NCBI RefSeq assembly: GCF_902497995.1
Contig: NZ_CABVII010000024.1
Coordinates: forward strand, 1-64,000
Length of the DNA: 64,000 nucleotides
Direction: 5' to 3'
Source of the DNA: Pseudomonas fluorescens
GTDB taxonomy: Bacteria; Pseudomonadota; Gammaproteobacteria; Pseudomonadales; Pseudomonadaceae
Part shown: piece after piece, positions 52,868 through 61,338 of the stretch
Position numbering within the stretch: position 1 is the first letter of the stretch
Layout of the letters: every line of letters begins with the position of its first letter
Notes under the pieces: generated by a model
The model's input: only the letters and a program-made list of their open reading frames with translations
Databases searched by the model: none
Told to the model about the DNA's origin: nothing
Translations under genes and position numbers: made by a program

Positions 52868-53050
52868 TCATTTTTGGTAAACCGCGCCAGCCTTCAAAAC
52901 GTACACCCGGATCTTGCGTCCGGCTGTGGGACTCGGCGAGAAAGTGATCTGCCGGGTCGGTGCGATCTGAGCCTTGGGAGGGTCGATGCGCAAATGTGGG
53001 GCGCAGCATACTGATTTTTTTGAGAAATTCCCAGCTTGGTGTGTGTGATG
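52868..53050 (-). other. Possible gene remnant upstream of a terminator
   Basis: A leftward frame reads APHLRIDPPKAQIAPTRQIT and ends KIRVYVLKAGAVYQK before TGA at 52868, 20 bases from a terminator. No convincing start is seen, and the 5' part of the frame runs into REP-like DNA. It may be the 3' end of a truncated gene; identity unknown. Confidence 0.3.
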
Positions 53051-53117
53051 GAGCTGTCGGGGATGCTTTGGGCCGTAGATCAGGCTTGGGTTTTGAGGGT
53101 GAATGTTCCGCCGCCTT

Positions 53118-53222
53118 CGTCGGAACGCCGCCCGGGGCAAGCCCGCTCCCACAGGGGACTGCGTTGGTTACGCACTTTGTGTCTGATGCAAAATCCTTGT
53201 GGGAGCCTGCTCGTGAAGGGGC
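53118..53222. repeat. Degenerate REP units
   Basis: GGGGCAAGCCCGCTCCCACA near 53135 and a decayed opposite unit around TGTGGGAGCCTGCTCGTGAA near 53199 lie in the gap before the S24 repressor gene. Confidence 0.55.
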
Positions 53223-53312
53223 CGGGCCTGCTGCACTAGACCCTCGCGCACCATTTCCCACAGGGGTTGTGTGATGACGGCAGGCGTGGATGGCGAATAA
53301 AGAACCGCGGCA

Positions 53313-54059
53313 TTACAGGAACGGCACCGGGGGCCTGCGTTTGTTCAGGGTCGACCACCAGAATACCCAGCCCAATACCCTGATGTTCTGTTCTTCGATT
53401 TGCGCAGCCCTGAAGATCTCATCCGGGTATTCAGCGCTGTTGTGGCTGCGCATGCGCAGTGCGTTGCCCGGAATCCGATGCAGATACTTGATCCGCAACA
53501 TACCGTCATGCTCGATGGCGTAAATCTCGCCATCGATAATTTGCGTGAGCCCGCGGTCGATGGCGAGGAGGGAGCCGTCTTCAATCTTTTCGGCCATGCT
53601 GTTGCCGATCATGCGCGCGCAGATGGCGTCGGCGTGGTTGATTTCCAGGGAGTCGAGATCGGCACGAGTCAGGCGGATGGATTGGCTGGGGTCCTTCGTG
53701 ACCTGGGTTTTGTGGGTGCCGGCCGTGATGACTGTTTCTTTGTAGAAGGGCAGTTCGACATCGATCGGCTCGATGACTCTGTAGGTGCCGCGGATCGCCT
53801 GGGCGTCGAAGGTGTTGCCGGACTCGTCGAGCAGACGCAGTTCTTTGGGGTCTTTCGGGCCTTCGCCGGTTTTCAGCCATTGACTGTTCACGGACAGTTT
53901 TCTGGCGACTTCTTCCATGCAATGGGCGGGTACACCGCGGGCGTACCAGTTGTGGACGTTTTGCGGCGCCGTGTCCAGGAATTCAGCGAATCCTGTTGTC
54001 GTAATGTTCGCCGCTTCGAGGAGCGCTTTAAACCGTGGACCGCTAGTGTTCTTTTTCAT
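53313..54059 (-). CDS. LexA-like (S24) phage-type repressor
   Basis: The 248-residue protein has an N-terminal helix-turn-helix (about 18-45, TGFAEFLDTAPQNVHNWYARG) and a C-terminal S24 peptidase domain with Ser154 in GNSM and Lys191 in RIKYL. Such repressors (CI and PrtR type) cleave themselves after DNA damage. No phage structural, lysis or integrase genes adjoin it, so it is either an orphan prophage remnant or a repressor acting elsewhere, for example on a tailocin cluster. A possible operator lies at 54091. Confidence 0.87.
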   Translation of the reverse strand: MKKNTSGPRFKALLEAANITTTGFAEFLDTAPQNVHNWYARGVPAHCMEEVARKLSVNSQWLKTGEGPKDPKELRLLDESGNTFDAQAIRGTYRVIEPIDVELPFYKETVITAGTHKTQVTKDPSQSIRLTRADLDSLEINHADAICARMIGNSMAEKIEDGSLLAIDRGLTQIIDGEIYAIEHDGMLRIKYLHRIPGNALRMRSHNSAEYPDEIFRAAQIEEQNIRVLGWVFWWSTLNKRRPPVPFL

Positions 54060-54090
54060 AAACGCGAGTCTACTGGCGCCGGGTGGGGCT

Positions 54091-54111
54091 TTGAATAAAC
54101 GAACTGTTCAA
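54091..54111. promoter_or_regulatory. Possible operator of the S24 repressor
   Basis: TTGAA (54091-54095) and TTCAA (54107-54111) form an imperfect palindrome, 32 bases before the repressor start. It may be an autoregulatory site; the evidence is symmetry and position only. Confidence 0.35.
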
Positions 54112-54225
54112 TTTGCGAGGGAAATTTAGACCGGATGTAAGACGCATTTAGAGAAAATTAAACAACAAAACCCATATTTTCAGACCCGTATGCGGCGTGT
54201 TTAAAGAGGGCTTTTCAGGCAGCCA

Positions 54226-54251
54226 CAAAAAACCCCGGATCAACCGGGGTC
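54226..54251 (-). terminator. ppa terminator
   Basis: ACCCCGG (54232-54238) pairs with CCGGGGT (54244-54250); the minus strand continues into TTTTTT. It lies 30 bases past the ppa stop codon. Confidence 0.88.
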
Positions 54252-54280
54252 TTCTTGCAGCTTGCAGCTGACAGCTGGCT

Positions 54281-54808
54281 TTAGCCTTTATAGGCAGCAA
54301 CCGACTTCATGATCTCGGTGCGAGCGGCTTCTGCGTCGCCCCAGCCTTCGATCTTCACCCATTTGCCTTTTTCGAGGTCTTTGTAGTTCTCGAAGAAGTG
54401 CTTGATCTGTTCCAGCAGCAGAGGCGGCAGATCGGTGTATTCCTTCACGTCGACGTACAGCTGGGACAGCTTGTCGTGTGGGACTGCGATGACTTTGGCA
54501 TCGCCGCCGCCGTCGTCGGTCATGTGCAGGATGCCAACTGGGCGGGCGCGGATGACCGAACCTGGGGCAACCGGGTAAGGGGTCACGACCAGCACGTCGA
54601 GGGGGTCACCGTCGTCGGCCAGGGTGTTCGGGATGAAACCGTAGTTGGCCGGGTAGAACATCGGGGTGGCCATGAAACGGTCAACGAACAGGCAATCGCT
54701 GTCTTTGTCGATTTCGTATTTGATCGGCGCGTGGTTGGCCGGGATCTCGATCGCGACGTAGATGTCGTTCGGCAGGTCTTTGCCAGCCGGAATCTTGCTG
54801 TAGCTCAT
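54281..54808 (-). CDS. ppa: Inorganic pyrophosphatase
   Basis: The 175-residue soluble family I enzyme has the signature DDGDPLDVLVV and other metal/phosphate sites (YPANYGFIPNT, KDSDCLFVDRF). It hydrolyses pyrophosphate to drive biosynthesis. ATG 54808 gives the standard length. Confidence 0.97.
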   Translation of the reverse strand: MSYSKIPAGKDLPNDIYVAIEIPANHAPIKYEIDKDSDCLFVDRFMATPMFYPANYGFIPNTLADDGDPLDVLVVTPYPVAPGSVIRARPVGILHMTDDGGGDAKVIAVPHDKLSQLYVDVKEYTDLPPLLLEQIKHFFENYKDLEKGKWVKIEGWGDAEAARTEIMKSVAAYKG

Positions 54809-54925
54809 TGGGCGGTGCCCCCCGTTAGTTGACCAAAAACACTTGGCCGGATTGACCAAAAAGTGGCGGCGATTATAGGCATATTCCGCCACCGATGCCA
54901 TGTACCAGAGGTCGTAGAGACCGGG

Positions 54926-55060
54926 GTGTCCTGTCTCACCGATACTATCGCTTTTTGACGGCGTCCGTTGCGGCCATGCTGCGTTGCCGCTCCTCGCCAT
55001 AGCCAGCTATGACACAACGGCCACTCGTCAAAAGAGGGACGTATCGGTGAGACAGGACAC
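54926..55060. mobile_element. 135-bp MITE-like inverted-repeat element
   Basis: Perfect 20-base terminal inverted repeats GTGTCCTGTCTCACCGATAC (54926-54945) and GTATCGGTGAGACAGGACAC (55041-55060) enclose further nested complements: TTTTGACG/CGTCAAAA (54953 and 55026) and CCGTTG/CAACGG. No ORF or transposase is inside. The right end touches the mtfA stop codon. Size and structure fit a non-autonomous mobile element; no clear target duplication was found. Confidence 0.55.
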
Positions 55061-55881
55061 TAGTCGTGTGCCTCGTGTGCCTGATAGACCGGGTTTTCGG
55101 CCAGAAGTTGCCGCAGCCGGGCGAGCGGGTCCTGCCGGTAAAACAGCTTCAGCTGCTCATAGACCTCAGGATACGCCTCATGCAGCAAATCCGGGGCGCT
55201 GAAGAAGTATTCGCTGGTGACCGCGAAAAACTCGGCGGCGTTTTCCGCTGCGTAGGGGTCGATGGCGGTTTCGGCGTCGGGATTGCGCTCAAGTTGCCCG
55301 TCGAGATCGTCGTAGGCCTCTTGCATGACCTTCGCCCAGTCGCTGACGCGCATGTCGGCGTGCAGCGGCGGCAGGCCGTTGGCGTCGCCGTTGAGCATGT
55401 CGAGTTTGTGCGCGAGTTCGTGGATCACCAGGTTGTAGCCTTCCCAGCCGCCACTGGCCATCACGCCGGGCCAGGCGAGGATGACCGGGCCTTGTTGCCA
55501 GGCCTCGCCACTGTGCTCACCGTCCCATTCGTGCTCGACCCCGCTGGCGTCACGATGGCGTTGGGGGCTGAGGAAGTCGTCGGGGTACAGGACGATTTCG
55601 TGGAACCCCTGATACCAGTTCAGATCGCCCAGATGCAGCAACGGCAGTTGCGCCTGGGCGGCAAGCAGCAGGCGTTGCTCCTGGTGAAGTTCGACGCCGG
55701 GCAGGGCGGTCAGGTGTTTGTCGTCGAGAAACAGCACGCAGGCTTCGCGCAGCCACTGGTCTTCGGCAGCGCTGATGCCATCGAGAAAACTCAGCTGATG
55801 GCGCACCCGCTGCCACATGTCATCGGCAATCGGGTGCCTGCCCAATATGCGCCGACGACGCCAGGCGCTAAGCGACCACAT
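55060..55881 (-). CDS. mtfA: Zinc-dependent peptidase MtfA
   Basis: The 273-residue cytosolic protein has the M90 peptidase motif HELAHKLD (His154, Glu155, His158) and a downstream Glu in ENAAEFFAVTSEYFF. E. coli MtfA is a zinc aminopeptidase that binds the glucose-PTS repressor Mlc. The stop codon TAG lies at the outer edge of the MITE-like element, so the last residues may derive from an insertion. The gene pairs with the DedA gene as in PAO1. Confidence 0.92.
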   Translation of the reverse strand: MWSLSAWRRRRILGRHPIADDMWQRVRHQLSFLDGISAAEDQWLREACVLFLDDKHLTALPGVELHQEQRLLLAAQAQLPLLHLGDLNWYQGFHEIVLYPDDFLSPQRHRDASGVEHEWDGEHSGEAWQQGPVILAWPGVMASGGWEGYNLVIHELAHKLDMLNGDANGLPPLHADMRVSDWAKVMQEAYDDLDGQLERNPDAETAIDPYAAENAAEFFAVTSEYFFSAPDLLHEAYPEVYEQLKLFYRQDPLARLRQLLAENPVYQAHEAHD

Positions 55882-55887
55882 GCCGGA

Positions 55888-56544
55888 TCAGCGCGGTTGG
55901 GCTTTGGACGCGGCGTTGCCGAAGCGGCTGCGGACGACGCCGATGATCATCGGCAGCAGCGATAGCAGAATGATGCCCACCACCAGCAGCGACAGGTTTT
56001 GCTTGATGAAGGGTACGTTGCCGAAGAAATAACCGAGCGTGACCAGGCCGCCGACCCACAGGATAGTGCCGAGGACGCTGAAGCCAAAGAAACGCGGGTA
56101 AGGCATTCTCGCCACACCGGCGACGAACGGTGCAAAGGTGCGGATGATCGGCAGGAACCGCGCCAGGGTCACGGTTTTGCCGCCGTGCTTGTCGTAGAAA
56201 TCATGGGTTTGTTGCAGGTAATCGCGACGGAAGATCTTCGAGTTCGGGTTACTGAACAGCTTTTCTCCTGCCGTTCGTCCGATCACGTAGTTGGTGCTAT
56301 CGCCGAGGATCGCCGCCAGCATCAGCAAGCCGCCCAACAGCACCGGGTCCATGCCACCACCGGCCGCGACGGCGCCAGCGATGAATAGCAAGGAATCGCC
56401 CGGCAGGAATGGCATCACCACCAGGCCGGTCTCGCAGAAGATTACCAGAAACAGGATGGCGTAGATCCATGGCCCGTAGTTGTTCACCAGCAAGTCGAGG
56501 TAAACATCGAGATGCAGGATAAGGTCGAGCGGGTTGAAATCCAT
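55888..56544 (-). CDS. DedA-family membrane protein
   Basis: The 218-residue protein has the DedA/SNARE-associated pattern: FCETGLVVMPFLPGDSLLF, GDSTNYVIGRTAG, and TVTLARFLPIIRTFAPFVAG, with four to five membrane segments. DedA proteins act as undecaprenyl-phosphate or phospholipid translocases and are needed for membrane homeostasis. ATG 56544 was chosen; GTG 56553 is a three-codon-longer option. It ends six bases before the mtfA start, so the two are cotranscribed. Confidence 0.92.
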   Translation of the reverse strand: MDFNPLDLILHLDVYLDLLVNNYGPWIYAILFLVIFCETGLVVMPFLPGDSLLFIAGAVAAGGGMDPVLLGGLLMLAAILGDSTNYVIGRTAGEKLFSNPNSKIFRRDYLQQTHDFYDKHGGKTVTLARFLPIIRTFAPFVAGVARMPYPRFFGFSVLGTILWVGGLVTLGYFFGNVPFIKQNLSLLVVGIILLSLLPMIIGVVRSRFGNAASKAQPR

Positions 56545-56735
56545 GGAGGGCACCTGTGGTGACGGCCCGACTCGGCAGGCCTGTGCGGATGACTTCGCGA
56601 AAGCCTACGGATAGCGGTAGTTTTTCTTACAAGCCGGAAAGTTCAGCATTATACGGACTGAAGGGGGAAAAGCGCGTCGAGTTTGTAGCGGGGGATTTCG
56701 CACAAGACCAGCGGGGGTTGGCGCGATTTTTTTTG

Positions 56736-56847
56736 TAGGAGCAGCCGGTCGACGCTCGATTGCTCGCGATGACGGTGTGTCATTCAACACATGTATCGCA
56801 AGTAAGACGGCTATCGCGAGCAATCGAGCGTCGACCGGCTGCTCCTA
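56736..56847. repeat. Perfect 35-bp inverted repeat
   Basis: TAGGAGCAGCCGGTCGACGC and onward to 56770 is repeated as an exact complement at 56813-56847, with a 42-base loop. The core GCTCGCGA is REP-like but the arms differ from the other REP units here. The rest of the gap between the DedA and GNAT genes shows no gene. Confidence 0.8.
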
Positions 56848-56862
56848 TAGATGTGAGGCGAA

Positions 56863-57324
56863 TCAGAGCCCGTCGCTGATCGGCAACACGTAGTTCTTGA
56901 ACTCGGTGTCTTCCTTGAACCCTATGGATTCGTAGGTTTTCTGCGCCACTTCGTTGTTGCTGCTGGTGGAAACACGCATGCGCACGGCATTGGTTTCCTT
57001 GGCCATTTTCTTCGCCGTACGGATCAGGGTGTCGGCCACCAGCTGGCGGCGCGCATCTTCGGTGACATAGATGTCGTTGAGAATCCACACGCGCTTGAGC
57101 GAAAGCGACGAAAAGCTCGGGTACAACTGGCAGAAACCCATCAGTCTGTTGGTGTCGTCATCGGCCAGGGCCAGGTAGATCACCGATTCCTTGCGCCGCA
57201 GGCGTTTCTCGAGAAACGCCCGGGACGAATCCGGATACGGCAATGAGCCATAAAACTCGCGATATTTGACGAATAACGGGGTCAACAGGTCCAAGTGTTC
57301 GAGGGTCGCTTGAATAATCCGCAT
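56863..57324 (-). CDS. GNAT-family N-acetyltransferase
   Basis: The 153-residue protein has the GNAT fold: VYLALADDDTNRLMGFCQLYP, the acetyl-CoA stretch RRQLVADTLIRTAKKMAKE and a terminal NEVAQKTYESIGFKED. The substrate is unknown. ATG 57324 follows GAGACC and gives the usual length. Its position near eutC matches PAO1. Confidence 0.87.
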   Translation of the reverse strand: MRIIQATLEHLDLLTPLFVKYREFYGSLPYPDSSRAFLEKRLRRKESVIYLALADDDTNRLMGFCQLYPSFSSLSLKRVWILNDIYVTEDARRQLVADTLIRTAKKMAKETNAVRMRVSTSSNNEVAQKTYESIGFKEDTEFKNYVLPISDGL

Positions 57325-57437
57325 GGTAGGTCTCGTCTTCAAGTGGCTGTCTTACGTGTTGACGGCGATGGGAAACCCCTGGCGGCCGTGCATCGATCCT
57401 GCCTGAAACCCGAATGGAAACGCAATGCGGAAACGGT

Positions 57438-58274
57438 TCAGGCATGCGGCGTGCTTAGTAGGAAATTTCCTTTTTTATCTGCACCTGCGTCCGACTCCAG
57501 CGTTTGGACCTGAGCCTCGTCCTTGAGATGGACCCCCGACAACTGGCGCCGGCAGGCTTCGCGCATCAGATAAAGCAAACGATGTGCCGCCATGCCATAA
57601 CTCAGGCCTTCGAGTCGCACGTTGGAGATGCAATTGCGATAAGCATCCGTCAGGCCGATCTTTGGATTGTAGGTGAAATATAATCCCAGGCTGTCTGGCG
57701 AGCTGAGGCCTGGGCGTTCACCGATCAGGATCACGACCATCTTGGCGCCCAATAACTCGCCAATTTCGTCGGCCACGGCAACGCGGCCTTGCTCAACCAG
57801 AACCACAGGTGAAACCGACCAGCCCTCAGCCTCGATCTGTTCTTCCATCCGGGTCAGGAACGGCACGGTGTGGCGATGAACGGCCAGGGCCGACAGGCCG
57901 TCGGCGACGACGATGGCCAGATCGACGCCGCCGGGATTGGCCGCTGCGAGATCGCGCAGGGTCTGCGCCGAGGCCTCACTCAACTTTCGTCCCAGGTCGG
58001 GGCGCTGCAAGTAACTGTTACGGTCCGTTGCCGCGCTGTGCAGCAACAGGCTTTCACGTCCACGCGCCGCCAGTTGCGAGCCGAGCGCGGCATGGTCGAA
58101 CGGCAAGTGCACTGCATCCCGGGCCTGGGCGTGGGCGTATTGGAAATCCAGCTGCGCATGGGTTGGCATACTGGTGCCGGTGCGGCCCAAGGCAATCCGC
58201 GCCGGCGTCAGGCGGCGCAGTCCCAGCAAGGGGTTTGGCTGATCAACAGGTGGTTTATCCATTAATACATTCAT
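57438..58274 (-). CDS. eutC: Ethanolamine ammonia-lyase small subunit
   Basis: The 278-residue protein has the EutC signatures TPARIALGRTGTSMPTHAQLDFQ, ANPGGVDLAIVVADGLSALAVH, ILIGERPGLSSPDSLGLYFTY and the closing LSGVHLKDE. With EutB it forms the adenosylcobalamin-dependent lyase that splits ethanolamine to acetaldehyde and ammonia. The start overlaps the eutB stop by ATGA. Confidence 0.96.
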   Translation of the reverse strand: MNVLMDKPPVDQPNPLLGLRRLTPARIALGRTGTSMPTHAQLDFQYAHAQARDAVHLPFDHAALGSQLAARGRESLLLHSAATDRNSYLQRPDLGRKLSEASAQTLRDLAAANPGGVDLAIVVADGLSALAVHRHTVPFLTRMEEQIEAEGWSVSPVVLVEQGRVAVADEIGELLGAKMVVILIGERPGLSSPDSLGLYFTYNPKIGLTDAYRNCISNVRLEGLSYGMAAHRLLYLMREACRRQLSGVHLKDEAQVQTLESDAGADKKGNFLLSTPHA

Positions 58275-59665
58275 CCCAGTTGCGCCATGGCCTGACGGAA
58301 GGCTGGCGGCAGGCTGTCGCCGAAGTGAATCTTGCCGTCCGCCTGAGTGAATATGCCCATTTTTGCCAGCCATTTTTCGAACTCCGGCGCCGGTTTCAGC
58401 CCCAGGGTCTGGCGAGCGTAGAGCGCGTCGTGGAACGAAGTGGTCTGGTAGTTGAGCATGATGTCGTCGGAGCCGGGGATGCCCATGATGAAGTTGATCC
58501 CGGCCACGCCCAACAGGGTCAGGAGGGTGTCCATGTCATCCTGATCGGCTTCGGCGTGGTTGGTGTAGCAGATGTCGCAGCCCATCGGTACGCCCAGAAG
58601 CTTGCCGCAGAAGTGGTCTTCGAGGCCTGCGCGGATGATTTGTTTACCGTTGTAGAGGTATTCCGGGCCGATGAAGCCTACAACCGTATTCACCAGGAAC
58701 GGCTTGAAATGACGCGCCACGGCGTAGGCCCGGGTTTCGCAGGTCTGCTGATCGATGCCGTGGTGGGCATTGGCCGACAGGGCACTGCCCTGGCCGGTCT
58801 CGAAATACATCAGGTTCTGGCCCAAGGTGCCGCGATTCAGGCTCAGACCGGCGTCGTAGCCTTCCTGCAAGACGTTGAGGTTGATGCCGAAACTGGCGTT
58901 GGCCGCTTCGGTGCCGGCGATTGACTGAAACACCAGGTCCAGCGGAACACCGCGATTGATGGCTTCAATCGAGGTGGTGACGTGGGTCAGCACGCAGGCT
59001 TGAGTGGGAATCTCGTAGCGCTGGATGATGGCGTCGAGCATTTCCAGCATGGCGCAGATGGAGCTGAGGCTGTCGGTGGCCGGGTTGATGCCGATCATCG
59101 CGTCGCCATTGCCGTACAGCAGGCCGTCGAGAATGCTCGCGGCGATGCCGGCGGGTTCATCGGTGGGGTGGTTCGGTTGCAGGCGTGTGGATAACCGGCC
59201 GCGCAGGCCCAGGGTGCCGCGGAATCGGGTGACCACGCGGATTTTCTGCGCCACCAGCACCAGGTCCTGCACGCGCATGATTTTCGACACGGCGGCGGCC
59301 ATTTCCGGGGTCAGGCCGGGGGCGAGGGCGCGCAGGCTTTGTTCGTCGGCGGCATCGCTGAGCAGCCAGTCGCGCAAACCGCCGACGGTGAGGTGGCTGA
59401 CGACCGCAAATGCCTGTTTATCGTGAGTGTCGATGATCAGCCGGGTGATTTCATCGGACTCGTAGGGAATCAGAACTTCCTGCAGGAAGTGGGTAAGCGG
59501 GATGTTCGCCAGCGCCATCTGCGCGGCCACCCGCTCGCCATCGTTGAGTGCCGCGACACCCGCCAGAAAGTCCCCGGAGCGCGCCGGACTGGCCTTGGCC
59601 ATGACCTCCTTGAGGCTGTCGAAACGGTAGGTGTGGCCACCGACAGTGTGAGCAAAACTAGCCAT
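58271..59665 (-). CDS. eutB: Ethanolamine ammonia-lyase large subunit
   Basis: The 464-residue catalytic subunit has the TIM-barrel stretches FQSIAGTEAANASFGINLNVLQEGYDAG and GIPGSDDIMLNYQTTSFHDAL that bind ethanolamine and the B12 cofactor. No microcompartment shell genes are present, so this is the simple Pseudomonas-type pathway. It lies between the permease gene (51-base gap) and eutC. Confidence 0.97.
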   Translation of the reverse strand: MASFAHTVGGHTYRFDSLKEVMAKASPARSGDFLAGVAALNDGERVAAQMALANIPLTHFLQEVLIPYESDEITRLIIDTHDKQAFAVVSHLTVGGLRDWLLSDAADEQSLRALAPGLTPEMAAAVSKIMRVQDLVLVAQKIRVVTRFRGTLGLRGRLSTRLQPNHPTDEPAGIAASILDGLLYGNGDAMIGINPATDSLSSICAMLEMLDAIIQRYEIPTQACVLTHVTTSIEAINRGVPLDLVFQSIAGTEAANASFGINLNVLQEGYDAGLSLNRGTLGQNLMYFETGQGSALSANAHHGIDQQTCETRAYAVARHFKPFLVNTVVGFIGPEYLYNGKQIIRAGLEDHFCGKLLGVPMGCDICYTNHAEADQDDMDTLLTLLGVAGINFIMGIPGSDDIMLNYQTTSFHDALYARQTLGLKPAPEFEKWLAKMGIFTQADGKIHFGDSLPPAFRQAMAQLG

Positions 59666-59716
59666 AAAGATTCTCCGTGACGGCGCAGATGGGGGCTGCG
59701 CCGTAATTTGCAGCCG

Positions 59717-61177
59717 TCAGTGCAGGGCTTTTTCGGCTTTCTGAATGGCCGCGAATTCTTCTTCGGGCGTGCCTGCCACCAAGTGATGCCTACTGTAGAA
59801 AGCGAAGTAAGCAATTAACACTCCATAGATGATCGCAGCGCCAACCACCACGCGCGGATCTACCAGAAAACCCGCCACCACGGCGATGCAAGCCAGCACC
59901 AGCGCGACACCCGAGGTGAAGATACCGCCCGGCGTGCGGTATGGCCGATCCATCTTGGGGCGCCGAATGCGCAGCGTGATGTGCGCCGCCATCATCAATA
60001 CGTAGGAAATGGTCGCACCGAACACCGCCACCAGAATCAGCAAGTCACCCTGACCGGTCAGCGACAACCCGAACCCGATGATGCCAGGAATGATCAACGC
60101 CAGTACGGGGGCCTTGCTCTTGTTGGTTTCTGACAGTTTGCGCGGCAGGTAGCCGGCGCGGGACAGCGCGAAAATCTGCCGCGAGTAGGCGTAGATGATG
60201 GAGAAGAAACTGGCAATCAGCCCGGCCAGGCCCACCAGATTGACGAAGTGGCCCATCCAGGTCGAGCCGCCATAGGCCTTGCTCAGTGCTTCGACCAACG
60301 GATTGCCCGAGGTCACCAGGGCATGTGCACCTGCACCTCCTGGGCCGATCACCAGAATCAGCAGGGCAAAGCTCACCAGCACCAGCATGGCGCCAATCAG
60401 TCCGCGGGGCAGGTCGCGTTTCGGGTTTTTGGTTTCTTCAGCCGCCAGCGGCACACCTTCGACGGCGAGGAAAAACCAGATGGCATAGGGAATGGCGGCC
60501 CAGACGCCGACGTAGCCGAAGGGCAGGAAGCTGCTGGCGCCCTTGGCCTCGGTGACCGGGATGTCGAGCAGGTTGGCGACGTTGAAGTGCGGCACCATGG
60601 AGATCAGGAACACCCCCAGTGCCAGAGCGGCGACGGCGGTGATGCCGAACATCAATTTGAGGGCTTCACCGACGCCGAAAATATGGATGGCAATAAAAAT
60701 GATGTAGAACGCCAGGTAGATCATCCAGCCGCCAATGCCGAACAGGGACTCGCAATAGGCGCCGATAAACACCGCGATCGCCGCAGGGGCGATGGCGTAT
60801 TCGATCAGGATCGCGGTTCCGGTCAGGAACCCGCCCCAAGGGCCGAACGCACTACGGGCAAAACCGTAGCCACCGCCTGCGGTCGGGATCATGGAAGACA
60901 ATTCCGCCAGGGAAAAGCACATGCACAGGTACATGGTCGCCATCAGCAGCGTGGCGAGAAACATACCGCCCCAGCCACCCTGGGCCAGGCCGAAGTTCCA
61001 CCCCGCGTAATCGCCGGAGATGACGTAGGCAACACCGAGGCCGACCAGCAGGACCCAGCCTGCCGCACCTTTTTTCAGTTCGCGTTGCTGGAAATAGTCG
61101 GAGCCGACTTTTTCAAAGTCCACAGAGGAGCCGGGTGCGGAAGCACCAGGGGATTCGCTAGGCATCGAGTTCACCAT
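59717..61177 (-). CDS. eat: Ethanolamine permease (APC superfamily)
   Basis: The 486-residue protein has about 12 membrane helices of the amino acid-polyamine-organocation family, starting after FQQRELKKGAAGW, with GGGYGFARSAFG as the conserved substrate-loop. It imports ethanolamine for EutBC. The start at 61177 is uncertain: ATG 61166 has a better ribosome site (GGTGA) and would shorten it by four residues. A REP pair separates it from exaC. Confidence 0.93.
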   Translation of the reverse strand: MVNSMPSESPGASAPGSSVDFEKVGSDYFQQRELKKGAAGWVLLVGLGVAYVISGDYAGWNFGLAQGGWGGMFLATLLMATMYLCMCFSLAELSSMIPTAGGGYGFARSAFGPWGGFLTGTAILIEYAIAPAAIAVFIGAYCESLFGIGGWMIYLAFYIIFIAIHIFGVGEALKLMFGITAVAALALGVFLISMVPHFNVANLLDIPVTEAKGASSFLPFGYVGVWAAIPYAIWFFLAVEGVPLAAEETKNPKRDLPRGLIGAMLVLVSFALLILVIGPGGAGAHALVTSGNPLVEALSKAYGGSTWMGHFVNLVGLAGLIASFFSIIYAYSRQIFALSRAGYLPRKLSETNKSKAPVLALIIPGIIGFGLSLTGQGDLLILVAVFGATISYVLMMAAHITLRIRRPKMDRPYRTPGGIFTSGVALVLACIAVVAGFLVDPRVVVGAAIIYGVLIAYFAFYSRHHLVAGTPEEEFAAIQKAEKALH

Positions 61178-61224
61178 TTCTTATTGTTTTTGGCCGGCGC
61201 GGTGCCGGAATGTGCGGGGCACCC

Positions 61225-61319
61225 CTGTGGGATCGGGCTTGCTCGCGAAGAGGTCGGGACATTCAACAGGGAGGTTGACTGTCAGACCGCTTTCGCGAGC
61301 AAGCCCGCTCCCACAGGGG
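61225..61319. repeat. REP doublet inside the eut operon
   Basis: An inverted REP pair (GATCGGGCTTGCTCGCGAAG and CGCGAGCAAGCCCGCTCCCA) lies between exaC and the permease gene, both leftward. It may protect the exaC mRNA and tune expression within the operon. Confidence 0.85.
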
Positions 61320-61338
61320 ATTGCGGTGTGCTGATGGG

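Noticed and set aside
52824..53261. 145-codon minus-strand frame
   Set aside because: Its N-terminal half is a translation of REP-like DNA and it reads through the terminator stem; a different frame at 52868 looks slightly more gene-like but is also weak.
53400..54098. 232-codon plus-strand frame
   Set aside because: It is antisense to the S24 repressor, whose helix-turn-helix and Ser-Lys dyad are clear.
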